Below, piece by piece: positions 14,460-20,661 of a stretch of DNA of 23,592 nucleotides. Position numbers and translations under genes: made by a program. The stretch comes from JAJISG01 sp964347325 (GTDB lineage Archaea; Thermoplasmatota; Thermoplasmata; RBG-16-68-12; JAJISG01): assembly GCA_964347325.1 (NCBI GenBank), contig CAYFYA010000023.1, positions 1-23,592 of the forward strand. Reading direction: 5' to 3'. Within the stretch, counting starts at the first letter, position 1, and each line of letters starts with the position of its first letter. The notes under the pieces were generated by a model. That model was not told where the DNA came from and searched no databases. It was given only the letters and a program-made list of their open reading frames with translations.

Positions 14460-14612
14460 GGGAAACTGGAGGTCACCATGGTAAACTATCTCCACCTCTC
14501 CTCCAACGATGACGAGAAGGGCATCAGCGAGCAGAGACGGATGTTCCAACGCCTCATGGGCACGGAGAGATCCTGGGAGAACCTGATGGGGGAGCCAGAG
14601 CAGGCTAGCTAG
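14460..14612 (+). pseudogene. inverted internal segment of the same luciferase-like gene
   Basis: The plus strand here reads KLEVTMVNYLHLSSNDDEKG, then ISEQRRMFQRLMGTERSWEN, then LMGEPEQAS-stop. This fits the region that normally precedes the 'GxPEEC' motif in luciferase-like monooxygenases ('v-t-x-y-v-h-v-a-x-d-x-e-e-a-x-e-x-q-r-x-x-f-x-x-l-m-G'). The adjoining C-terminal part is on the minus strand immediately to the left (14272-14457). A simple in-place inversion of about 150 bp within a minus-strand gene would give this arrangement. No start codon or N-terminal half of the enzyme is present nearby. Confidence 0.45.
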
Positions 14613-14626
14613 CGGAGAGGTTGAGC

Positions 14627-14666
14627 GCCTGGCCCTACCACAGGGCCAGGCTCTTCTGTATTTTTC
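14627..14666 (+). terminator. strong hairpin followed by T-rich tract
   Basis: GCCTGGCCCT and AGGGCCAGGC form a perfect 10-bp stem around loop ACCAC (14627-14651), followed on the plus strand by TCTTCTGTATTTTTCTC. The form is that of an intrinsic terminator reading rightwards. It lies just after the plus-oriented luciferase-like fragment. The minus strand over 14632-14743 also has an open frame of about 37 codons without a start (…ERFRQNAEGYGYFDLRKIQK…, ending in TAG) that I cannot assign. The rest of the 14145-14744 gap shows nothing else. Confidence 0.45.
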
Positions 14667-14744
14667 TCAAGTCGAAGTAGCCATAGCCCTCGGCATTCTG
14701 ACGAAAGCGTTCCAGCCGTCGGCCTTGCAGCGAGTCCAGCTCAG

Positions 14745-15104
14745 CTAATCGGAAGGGCCAGAGTTCGGACCTACCCAGTCCGACATTTCCTGCCCGAGAT
14801 CGTCCACCTCTTTGGAGGTGGTTCTGAACTCAGAGTGGAGACAGTCGGTGCACCTCAATTCCAGTCCCGTTCCAAGAGCCTCCGAGTCCACTGGATTCGA
14901 CCACAGGGTTCTCAGGCCACTGCTGATGATCTTCCTCGATCCGCACTTGGGGCATCGGAAGCCCGAGACCTCCACGTAACCTGAAGCAAGAAGGTATTCA
15001 ATCATGACGTCGGCATCCGCCCTCTCTTCGGTCAGTGTATCAGGGGCATGGGAACAGTGGCGTTTCGCTAAAACCTTTCCTGCGCCGCCAGCAACTTGGT
15101 CCAC
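14745..15104 (-). CDS. zinc-ribbon protein of unknown function (119 aa)
   Basis: The start chosen is GTG 15104, exactly 25 nt from the centre of the TATA element at 15123-15134; the frame is open to an ATG at 15138-15140, but that lies upstream of the TATA box. Near residue 50 the protein has FRCPKCGSRKIISSG and further on ELRCTDCLHSEF, two C-x2-C pairs that should form one zinc ribbon, with an acidic C-terminus. The N-terminal helix (ADADVMIEYLLASGYVEV) precedes the ribbon. No enzyme motif is seen. Zinc ribbons of this size are common in archaeal transcription-associated and unknown proteins. It diverges from the alcohol dehydrogenase gene. Confidence 0.7.
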   Translation of the reverse strand: MDQVAGGAGKVLAKRHCSHAPDTLTEERADADVMIEYLLASGYVEVSGFRCPKCGSRKIISSGLRTLWSNPVDSEALGTGLELRCTDCLHSEFRTTSKEVDDLGQEMSDWVGPNSGPSD

Positions 15105-15121
15105 GGCCGTGAATCGGAGGC

Positions 15122-15134
15122 GAATTAATATAGG
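15122..15134. promoter_or_regulatory. bidirectional TATA element
   Basis: GAATTAATATAGG is AT-rich and near-symmetric. It is about 25 nt from the GTG start of the leftward zinc-ribbon gene and about 39 nt from the GTG of the rightward dehydrogenase. One TBP site could serve both genes, or two overlapping sites may be present. Confidence 0.5.
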
Positions 15135-15166
15135 AGTCAAGACTGGATTGGAATGGGTGGTGCAGG

Positions 15167-16207
15167 GTGAGGGCCGCGGTCTTCAAGGGCCCAGCGGGGT
15201 CTTGGCCTGAAACCCTCCTCCAACTGGAGGATGTTCGGAAGCCTGCTTTGGGGAAGGATGACGTACTCGTCCAGGTGAAGGCGTGCGGTCTCTGCCACAC
15301 GGACCTCAACTACATGAAGGGGGGCCTCGTGCCGCCCAAAGGATTCCCAATCATACTGGGCCATGAGGTTACTGGAGTCGTGGAGGAGTTCACTCACCCA
15401 GATGGGGGCCTGAAGAGGGGAGACAAGGTCATAGTGGCTCCCCATGTCGCATGCGGCGTTTGTGGTTTCTGTCAGGGAGGCAGGGAGAACCTCTGTGATA
15501 CCCTAGCCTCCATCGGCGGGCACGATGACGGGGGCCTAGCGGAGTACCTGAAGATGCCACGGAAGAACGTTTTCAAGTTGCCGACTGGATTGCCCTTGGA
15601 GGAGAGCTCAATCATTGCAGACGCCGTCGCCACCCCCTTTCACGCGCTAGTCGACCTCGCCGCCATCGGGAAGGGCCTCCAACTGGCGATCTTCGGCGCG
15701 ACGGGCGGACTGGGAATGGCGGCTGTCCAGATCGCCAAGGCGTATGGATCTCGAGTGATTGCCGTCGGTCGGAAGGATTGGAAGCTGGCGATGGTAGAGA
15801 AGTTCGGGGCGGATCATGTCGTGAACGCCACGGAGCACCACGACCTGCCACGCCACATACGTGAGATCAGCGGAGGGGGCGTGGACGTCTCGCTCGACGT
15901 CACTGGAGCGTTAGGAATCTCCGAGGCAGCCCTCCGGAGCACGAAACCAGGAGGGAAGGTGGTGGTGGCAGGCTATTCGCTAGGAGACATCGAGATCTCC
16001 TCCAAGCATCTCATGTGGTTCGAGAAGGAGATGGTCGGTTGCAGACTCTACAATCCTTCACATCTTCCCAGGGTCGTCGCCTTGGTCAGGAAGGGTCTCG
16101 TCGACGTGAAGACTCTTGTCACGAAGAAGATTCCGCTAGAGGAGGTCAACGAGGGGTACCGACTCCTCGACGCAGGAGAGGTCGTGAGGGCCATCGCTAT
16201 CCCTTAG
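15167..16207 (+). CDS. zinc-dependent alcohol dehydrogenase (MDR family)
   Basis: The 346-aa medium-chain dehydrogenase starts at GTG 15167. Catalytic zinc ligands are in CGLCHTDLN (Cys43) and GHEVTG (His66). Structural zinc Cys residues are in CGVCGFCQGGRENLCD (C-x2-C-x2-C-x7-C). The Rossmann motif is FGATGGLGMAAVQIAKAYG, and GADHVVNA and GGGVDVSLDVTGA follow as in alcohol and aldehyde-forming enzymes. It would oxidise a primary or aromatic alcohol with NAD(P). It is the first gene of a rightward set followed by an HpaB-family remnant and a CoA-transferase, which hints at an aromatic or hydroxyacid pathway. Confidence 0.92.
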   Translation: MRAAVFKGPAGSWPETLLQLEDVRKPALGKDDVLVQVKACGLCHTDLNYMKGGLVPPKGFPIILGHEVTGVVEEFTHPDGGLKRGDKVIVAPHVACGVCGFCQGGRENLCDTLASIGGHDDGGLAEYLKMPRKNVFKLPTGLPLEESSIIADAVATPFHALVDLAAIGKGLQLAIFGATGGLGMAAVQIAKAYGSRVIAVGRKDWKLAMVEKFGADHVVNATEHHDLPRHIREISGGGVDVSLDVTGALGISEAALRSTKPGGKVVVAGYSLGDIEISSKHLMWFEKEMVGCRLYNPSHLPRVVALVRKGLVDVKTLVTKKIPLEEVNEGYRLLDAGEVVRAIAIP

Positions 16208-16223
16208 GGCGTCCCGGTGAACG

Positions 16224-16244
16224 CTCATAAAGCTCTTTTATGAG
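16224..16244. promoter_or_regulatory. perfect inverted repeat CTCATAAA-N5-TTTATGAG over a promoter
   Basis: Two 8-bp arms (16224-16231 and 16237-16244) are exact reverse complements with spacer GCTCT. The right arm contains a TATA-like TTTTATGA about 34 nt before ATG 16274. The repeat may be an operator covering the promoter of the HpaB remnant/CoA-transferase unit, or a transcript hairpin after the dehydrogenase gene. Confidence 0.5.
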
Positions 16245-16273
16245 ACCCGTAGATGCCAGTGTGGTGGCGGTCC

Positions 16274-16498
16274 ATGGGCCTCAGGAGTAGGGAGGAGTTT
16301 CTGAAGAGCTTGCGGGATGGAAGGGAAGTCTACTTCGAAGGCAATCGTGTAGAGGGCGTTACTTCTCATCAAGCCTTGCGGGTAGGTGTGGAGAACGCGG
16401 CCTTTGACTACGAGTTCGCCGAGGACGCCCAGTATAGGAAGGTCGCCGTGGTGCGAGAAAAGGAAACCAGTGTTCAAGGGCCGATAAGCGGGGGATGA
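16274..16498 (+). pseudogene. N-terminal remnant of an HpaB/4-hydroxybutyryl-CoA dehydratase family protein
   Basis: The 74-aa product from ATG 16274 (an ATG at 16253 is also in frame) reads MGLRSREEFLKSLRDGREVY, then FEGNRVEGVTSHQALRVGVE, then NAAFDYEFAEDAQYRKV. This matches the N-terminus of the HpaB family ('R-T-x-x-e-Y-x-x-S-L-r-d-G-R-x-V-y-x-x-G-e-r-V-x-d-V-T-x-H-p-a'). Full-length members are about 480 aa. Here the match stops around residue 60 and the frame ends after SVQGPISGG. The rest of the family's FAD/iron-sulfur domains are not in the window. It is followed after 6 bp by the CaiB gene. A short domain that is still used cannot be ruled out. Confidence 0.6.
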
Positions 16499-16504
16499 TG
16501 ACTG

Positions 16505-17722
16505 TTGAGTAAGAGTGGGGGAAGCGGCGAGACGGCGGCTGCCCTGCCACTGCAGGGCATCAGAATCCTAGACCTCACGCGTCTGCTGCCCGGTCCCTAT
16601 GCCACGATGCTGTTGGCCGATCTCGGGGCTGAGGTCGTAAAGGTCGAGGAACCGAACAAGGGGGACTACGCACGGGAAATCGGCCCGTACATTCAGGGCA
16701 TTGGGTGCTGGTACTTGATGTTCAATAGGAACAAGAAGAGCTTGGGAATCAACCTGAAGGAGGCTCGAGGAAGGGAGCTTTTCTACAGACTGGTGGAGCG
16801 CTCGCACGTCGTCATCGAGGGCTTTCGACCCGGGACGGCTAGACGGCTTGGAGTCGACTTCGACTCCCTGCAGGCACACAACCAGAAGCTTGTATACTGC
16901 TCCCTCAGTGGTTACGGTCAGACTGGTGCCTACTCCTCCCGAGTAGGACATGACATAAACTACATCGGAGTCGCGGGCCTACTGGACTCGACGAGAGGTA
17001 CAGACGGGTCGCCTGCAATCCCGGGCCTACCCGTGGCCGACCTTGCGGGCGGACTCCTGGCAGCCTTCCTTATTAGCATCGCCCTCAGAGATGTGGAGGC
17101 CTCCGGGAAGGGGCGCTATCTCGACATATCCATGGCAGATCTGATCTCCTCGTGGTCGATCTACAACATCCTACCTTACCTGGCGACGGGGAGGGCCATC
17201 GAGGGTGGAAAGACCTTCTCCACCGGAAGGTACCCAAGCTACAACCTCTATCAAGCATCGGACGGGAAGTACATCACGTTGGGAGCGACAGAGGAGAAGT
17301 TCTGGAGGGCCTTTTGTCGGCAATCGGGTCTCTCAGACCTCGAGGCAGATCACGCTCCGGAAGGGAGCAGACGAGATGAGGTAGAGGCGAGGGCAAGAGA
17401 GACGCTCGGAGCGAGAAGGTCGACTGAGTGGTTGGAGACCCTGCGCGGGGAGGAGGTCCCCGTCGCCCCGGTGAATAGGCCGGAGGACCTAATGGATGAT
17501 CCTGGGCTTGCTGACAGAGGCATCTACTGGACTCTGGAGGATCCAAGGCTCGGCAGCCTCGTGCAGTCAAGATTCCGCGTCGCGTACACGGCGAATCTTG
17601 AGGAGCGGTCAACCCCCCCGCCCTCGCTGGGTGAGCACTCAGCGGAGATTCTGCGGGACGTTGGCCTTTCCATGGACGAGATCGAAGAGCTCGCCCGCAA
17701 GGGGATTGTCGCCCTCTCCTGA
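16505..17722 (+). CDS. CaiB/BaiF family (class III) CoA-transferase
   Basis: The 405-aa product begins at TTG 16505, the first start in frame before the conserved N-terminus LPLQGIRILDLTRLLPGPYA. Further landmarks: LLADLGAEVVKVEEPNKGDYAR, FNRNKKSLGINLKE, EGFRPGTARRLGVD, YCSLSGYGQTG, VGHDINYIGVAGLL and GLPVADLAGGLLAAFLI. The aspartate in PVADLAGG is the position of the catalytic Asp that forms the acyl-anhydride in formyl-CoA transferase and relatives. It could be a CoA-transferase or an alpha-methylacyl-CoA racemase relative; sequence alone does not separate these. It converges with the E2 gene (10 bp between stops). Confidence 0.92.
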   Translation: MSKSGGSGETAAALPLQGIRILDLTRLLPGPYATMLLADLGAEVVKVEEPNKGDYAREIGPYIQGIGCWYLMFNRNKKSLGINLKEARGRELFYRLVERSHVVIEGFRPGTARRLGVDFDSLQAHNQKLVYCSLSGYGQTGAYSSRVGHDINYIGVAGLLDSTRGTDGSPAIPGLPVADLAGGLLAAFLISIALRDVEASGKGRYLDISMADLISSWSIYNILPYLATGRAIEGGKTFSTGRYPSYNLYQASDGKYITLGATEEKFWRAFCRQSGLSDLEADHAPEGSRRDEVEARARETLGARRSTEWLETLRGEEVPVAPVNRPEDLMDDPGLADRGIYWTLEDPRLGSLVQSRFRVAYTANLEERSTPPPSLGEHSAEILRDVGLSMDEIEELARKGIVALS

Positions 17723-17732
17723 CGACAGATTC

Positions 17733-18374
17733 CTACGCCTTCTCTAGGTGCTCCTTAACTTCTGAGAGGAAGCTGGCGGCCTGAGTTCCGTCGAGCACAC
17801 GATGGTCAAAGGAGAGACTCAAGCTACAAACGGGAATTTCCTTCAACTGCCCCTCGGCGATCGCAGGCTGCGGTCGGACTCGCCCTATGCCCAGGATAGC
17901 CGCCTGAGGAGGGTTGATGATCGGTGCGAACGAATCGATGCCGAACATGCCCAGATTGGAGACCGTGAAGCTGCCTCCCGTAACATCATCCACGGATAGC
18001 TTTCCCGACCTCGCTTTGGCCACCAGGTCAGCCAACTCCCTAGATATCTCCGATAGGTCCTTCTTGTCGGCGTCGTGGACGACTGGGACGACAAGTCCCT
18101 CCTCAGTGTCCGAGGCAACGCCGATACTGATCCGCTTCTTTTTCACTATCTTGCCCTCCTGGAAGGTGGAGTTCACCATTCCATGCTTGGTCAGGTTAGC
18201 AGCGACCGCTCCGACGATGACACTGGTAATGGTAGCTTGAACCCCCTCCTGGCGCAACCTCTCTACAGCCTGAACGGCACTTGACATGTCGACCTCGACC
18301 TTCAGGGTGACGTGAGGCTGTTCAAGACGGCCCCCATACCTGAGGATATGGTCCTGAACTACATAGGCCAACAC
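17733..18374 (-). CDS. free-standing 2-oxoacid dehydrogenase E2 catalytic domain
   Basis: The 213-aa protein from GTG 18374 contains only the trimer-forming acyltransferase domain. It has QPHVTLKVEVDMSSAV, ISIGVASDTEEGLVVPVVHD, GGSFTVSNLGMFG, INPPQAAILGIG and the active-site motif SFDHRVLDGTQAASFL with His191 and Asp195. The lipoyl and peripheral-subunit-binding domains that precede it in normal E2 are missing, and the usual 'R-r-x-I-A-x-x-M' N-terminal helix is replaced by MLAYVVQDHILRYGG. No E1/E3 genes lie beside it. It follows cofE by 38 bp on the same strand. Catalysis on a carrier other than lipoamide, or a truncated gene, are both possible. Confidence 0.85.
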   Translation of the reverse strand: MLAYVVQDHILRYGGRLEQPHVTLKVEVDMSSAVQAVERLRQEGVQATITSVIVGAVAANLTKHGMVNSTFQEGKIVKKKRISIGVASDTEEGLVVPVVHDADKKDLSEISRELADLVAKARSGKLSVDDVTGGSFTVSNLGMFGIDSFAPIINPPQAAILGIGRVRPQPAIAEGQLKEIPVCSLSLSFDHRVLDGTQAASFLSEVKEHLEKA

Positions 18375-18412
18375 ATCCTGGGCCTGCCCAGGTCATACTA
18401 GACACCCCGATT

Positions 18413-19174
18413 TCAGCGGAAGAGGTCGTCATCGAGGTCACGGATGAGTTCCCGCGATGACCCCTCGCGGAGGTCCAGGTCGAGTCCCCTGACGATGACT
18501 ACGGGAACCCGGTCCACCTTGCCCTTGACGAGTTCCGCGGCGGAAGCTATCTCGTCGGCCAGGGCAATCAACGTTCCCTTGAGCTCGTATCCGTAACCAT
18601 CCGTCTCTCCTCGGTAGTCCTTGATGGGGTTGAAGCCCGCCAATCCGATGGCCACGTCTATCTGACCAACCCTCCAGGGCCTACCGAAGCTGTCGCTGAT
18701 GACAACGCCCACTTTCCCACCGAATCTCCTCTCCAGCTCTCCCCTGATTTCTTGCGCCGATCTGTCAGGGTCGTCCGGCAGGCCCGTGTACGCCTCCTCT
18801 CGGGAGATGTTGGAGCGATCGACCCCGCCATTGGCGCATATCAGGCCGTGAGGTGTCTCTATTATGAATATCGCCCGGTCTCTGTGCATCTTCACGATGG
18901 ACTTCGTGTTCCGCAGGATGATCTCCATATGCTCTGGCGTCTTGTCGGTGCCTTCGCTGAGTCGGCGAGCCAGTGGCGAGGGTTCTATCTCCTTCGCCTT
19001 CCAGAGGCGGCCCTCGGCCTTTGAGACAACCTTCTGGCTCACTACCACCACATCGCCGTGTTGGAGCGTGAGGCCAGAGGCCACAATGGCGTCACCAACG
19101 ATCGAGGGGAGGGAGTCTCCAGCCCTTATCTCACCGATCCCGTCTATGCCAAGGATTTGCAGTGCTCTCGCCAT
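18413..19174 (-). CDS. cofE: coenzyme F420-0:L-glutamate ligase
   Basis: The 253-aa protein matches CofE throughout. It has LPSIVGDAIVASGLTLQHGD then VVVVSQKVVSKAEGR (the typical 'GDvlVVaqKiVSkaEGR'), IIETPHGLICANGGVDRSNI, GKVGVVISDSFGRPWRVGQI and DVAIGLAGFNPIKDYRGETD. The enzyme adds gamma-linked glutamate to F420-0 using GTP and metal ions. It starts 4 bp after the cofC stop, so the pair is an operon. The conserved VSNIxxx and DSFGRPWR motifs are complete, so activity is expected. Confidence 0.97.
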   Translation of the reverse strand: MARALQILGIDGIGEIRAGDSLPSIVGDAIVASGLTLQHGDVVVVSQKVVSKAEGRLWKAKEIEPSPLARRLSEGTDKTPEHMEIILRNTKSIVKMHRDRAIFIIETPHGLICANGGVDRSNISREEAYTGLPDDPDRSAQEIRGELERRFGGKVGVVISDSFGRPWRVGQIDVAIGLAGFNPIKDYRGETDGYGYELKGTLIALADEIASAAELVKGKVDRVPVVIVRGLDLDLREGSSRELIRDLDDDLFR

Positions 19175-19178
19175 CCGA

Positions 19179-19841
19179 TCACCCCCCGAGATGAGCTAGG
19201 CGTTTCGCGACTCCCAGCCTCTCAAGAAACCTCTTTGCGCCTCCGTTCCTTTGCGAAGGCAGAACGATGTTCAGGTCTTTGGGTTCGTCCACATCCACGG
19301 AAGCAGAGAGTGCGTCGTATACTACAACGGGGATCCGCCTCTCCTCCGCTTCCTGAACGTGAAGTAGGTAACTGTCCTCCTCGAAGTGGAAGGGGATGGC
19401 GTCTGGCGGATTCAGTACCATTAGGCTGGTTCCCGCGGACCCCGTGGACGGAGAGAGGACAACCCTTGGGCCTGGTTCGGCGTGTCGCATCACGTACCGG
19501 AGGTCCCGTTCCTCGAGGAGCGGTAGATCACAGGGAACGCAGACAAGGACGTCGGCGCCAACCCCGGAGCAGTACTCTAGGGATCTTTGAAAGGCAGCGT
19601 TCATCCCTTGGGGGGAGGCCTCTGAGATGCACTTCGCTCCCATGTGGCGGGCTGTGCGAAGGGCCTCCTCATCGGGAGAGACGACGACGATCTCGTCGAC
19701 ATCAGAATCCCGGACAGCAGCGAATACATCCTCGAACATCGCCCGGGCGAAGGCTGCCCTCTCAGCAGCGCTTAGGAGGGGGGCTAACCGCGATTTTGCC
19801 CCGTCAAATCCCTTAGTCACAAGGACAGCCACGACCTTCAT
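19179..19841 (-). CDS. cofC: 2-phospho-L-lactate (or PEP) guanylyltransferase
   Basis: The 220-aa nucleotidyltransferase has the N-terminal KGFDGAKSRLAPLLSAAERAAFARAM, DEIVVVSPDEEAL, EASPQGMNAAFQRSLEY, the metal-binding CVPCDLPLLEERD and STGSAGTSLMVLNPPDAIPF then YGxDS-like EEDSYLLHVQEAEE, ending with VDVDEPKDL. It activates 2-phospho-L-lactate (or phosphoenolpyruvate, depending on lineage) with GTP in F420 synthesis. Start is ATG 19841 with a good upstream GGGGAGGATTC ribosome binding site. It heads the minus-strand unit cofC-cofE-E2. Confidence 0.95.
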   Translation of the reverse strand: MKVVAVLVTKGFDGAKSRLAPLLSAAERAAFARAMFEDVFAAVRDSDVDEIVVVSPDEEALRTARHMGAKCISEASPQGMNAAFQRSLEYCSGVGADVLVCVPCDLPLLEERDLRYVMRHAEPGPRVVLSPSTGSAGTSLMVLNPPDAIPFHFEEDSYLLHVQEAEERRIPVVVYDALSASVDVDEPKDLNIVLPSQRNGGAKRFLERLGVAKRLAHLGG

Positions 19842-19914
19842 GAATCCTCCCCGTGAACCGGTAGAGCTTCCTGGAATTCACAGACTGGCGCAGGGCCTCG
19901 AAACAGAAGCGGCC

Positions 19915-19928
19915 AGATAAAGATATGG
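19915..19928. promoter_or_regulatory. TATA-like element upstream of cofC
   Basis: AGATAAAGATATGG lies 75-85 nt upstream of cofC ATG (leftward, as CCATATCTTTATCT) and is also a candidate for rightward transcription of the phosphatase-like gene. The rest of the 200-bp gap contains only a 24-codon ORF at 19963-20037. Confidence 0.35.
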
Positions 19929-19962
19929 CCCCACGTGCGACCTGTGGAGTGAGCTGATCCCC

Positions 19963-20037
19963 ATGCCGCCCAGAAGGTCTTCAATTCCCTCAGGGAAAAA
20001 GGATAAGAGAAACCCAAGCCTACGGGGCTGGGGGTAG
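19963..20037 (+). CDS. possible 24-aa leader peptide or chance ORF
   Basis: ATG 19963 encodes MPPRRSSIPSGKKDKRNPSL plus RGWG and a TAG at 20035-20037, ending 4 bp before the GTG of the phosphatase-like gene. It is highly basic. It may be a short coding leader, or just random open sequence. Confidence 0.15.
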   Translation: MPPRRSSIPSGKKDKRNPSLRGWG

Positions 20038-20041
20038 TCCC

Positions 20042-20497
20042 GTGGTCAGAGTCCTCTTCGTTTCACCCTACGATGCCGTCAGGGGTCCCATGGCCGAGAC
20101 TCTCGCTCTGGCCTACGGCGATGAGGAGATGGACATCTTCAGTGCGGGACTAGTGCCCGCAGGCTTCGTGAGGCCCCAGGCTTTGACGGTGATGAAGGAG
20201 GCGGGCCTGGACGTCTCCTGGGAGCATCCCCGATACCTCCTCCCTGAGCACATGATTGGGGTTGACCTCCTCGTGACAATCAACTGCGACGTTGACCAAC
20301 CCCGGATGAAGTACTTCCAGGGCAAGGCCCTGAGGTGGGAGGTGGAGAACCCTCTGAACAAGGGTCTCGATGTGGATTTCTACCGGAAGACCCGCAACGA
20401 CATTGAGGGGTTGGTGAAGGAGCTCGTGGCCGCCCTTCGGACTGGCACCATCGACGAGTTGGTGGAGAAGACCGGTGAGAAGGTCGAGGTGCCGTGA
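20042..20497 (+). CDS. LMW-protein-tyrosine-phosphatase/ArsC-fold protein lacking catalytic residues
   Basis: The 151-aa protein starts at GTG 20042. The N-terminal strand and loop RVLFVSPYDAVRGPMAETLA align with the family's phosphate loop ('VLFVCxxNxxRSxMAEa', C-x5-R). Position 8 is Ser instead of Cys while Arg14 remains. FSAGLVPAGFVRPQALTVMKEAGLD matches 'SAGtxxgxxvnPxaixvlxexGid'. The general acid, normally Asp in a 'D-P' motif, is Asn103 (RWEVENPLNK). DFYRKTRNDIEGLVKELV matches the C-terminal helix. Cys to Ser and Asp to Asn together should abolish phosphatase or arsenate reductase chemistry, so it is probably a binding protein. It stands alone between cofC (divergent) and tRNA-Leu. Confidence 0.8.
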   Translation: MVRVLFVSPYDAVRGPMAETLALAYGDEEMDIFSAGLVPAGFVRPQALTVMKEAGLDVSWEHPRYLLPEHMIGVDLLVTINCDVDQPRMKYFQGKALRWEVENPLNKGLDVDFYRKTRNDIEGLVKELVAALRTGTIDELVEKTGEKVEVP

Positions 20498-20527
20498 GCT
20501 GGTCACGCAGGAGTGCGGGGGGTGGGA

Positions 20528-20546
20528 ATCTCCGGCTCATCCGCCT
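20528..20546 (-). other. T-loop intron of tRNA-Leu(UAA)
   Basis: This 19-nt insertion lies between TTCAAA and T-CCCAC; removal restores loop TTCAAAT and the GTGGG/CCCAC stem. It forms a GGC/GCC hairpin (loop GGATGA), and exon TTC can pair with intron GGA or GAG, giving a relaxed bulge-helix-bulge with a 3-bp centre. The exact cut could be 57/58, 58/59 or 59/60, as the A and T repeats leave it ambiguous. Confidence 0.85.
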
Positions 20547-20577
20547 TTTGAACCCACGAACTCCTTCGAGACAGGAT

Positions 20578-20608
20578 GTCTCATCCGGAACTCTTTCGGA
20601 CCTGGGAA
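20578..20608 (-). other. canonical 37/38 intron of tRNA-Leu(UAA)
   Basis: The 31-nt intron begins after G37 and ends before A38. The 4-bp helix CTTA/TGAG (one T-G pair) is flanked by bulges AG^T and AC^A with the cut after the second base of each, and an inner TCC/GGA helix. This is the substrate form of the archaeal splicing endonuclease. Confidence 0.9.
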
Positions 20609-20661
20609 CTTAAGTCCTGCGCCGTTTTCGGGCTTGGCTACCCCCGCGGGTGTCGTATCGG

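Larger units (their letters stand above)
20514..20647 (-). tRNA. tRNA-Leu(UAA) with two introns
   Basis: On the minus strand the exons give an 84-nt class II tRNA: acceptor GCGGGGG/CCCCCGC with discriminator A, TA spacer, D-stem GCC/GGC, anticodon stem CAGGA/TCCTG with loop CTTAAGA (anticodon TAA at 20610-20612), variable stem CTC/GAG around GAAG, T-stem GTGGG/CCCAC. Intron 1 (31 nt, 20578-20608) sits at the canonical 37/38 site. CTTA pairs with TGAG in a 4-bp helix flanked by 3-nt bulges AGT and ACA, a standard bulge-helix-bulge. Intron 2 (19 nt, 20528-20546) splits the T-loop near 59/60. CCA is not encoded. A TATA box lies 27 nt upstream. Confidence 0.93.
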
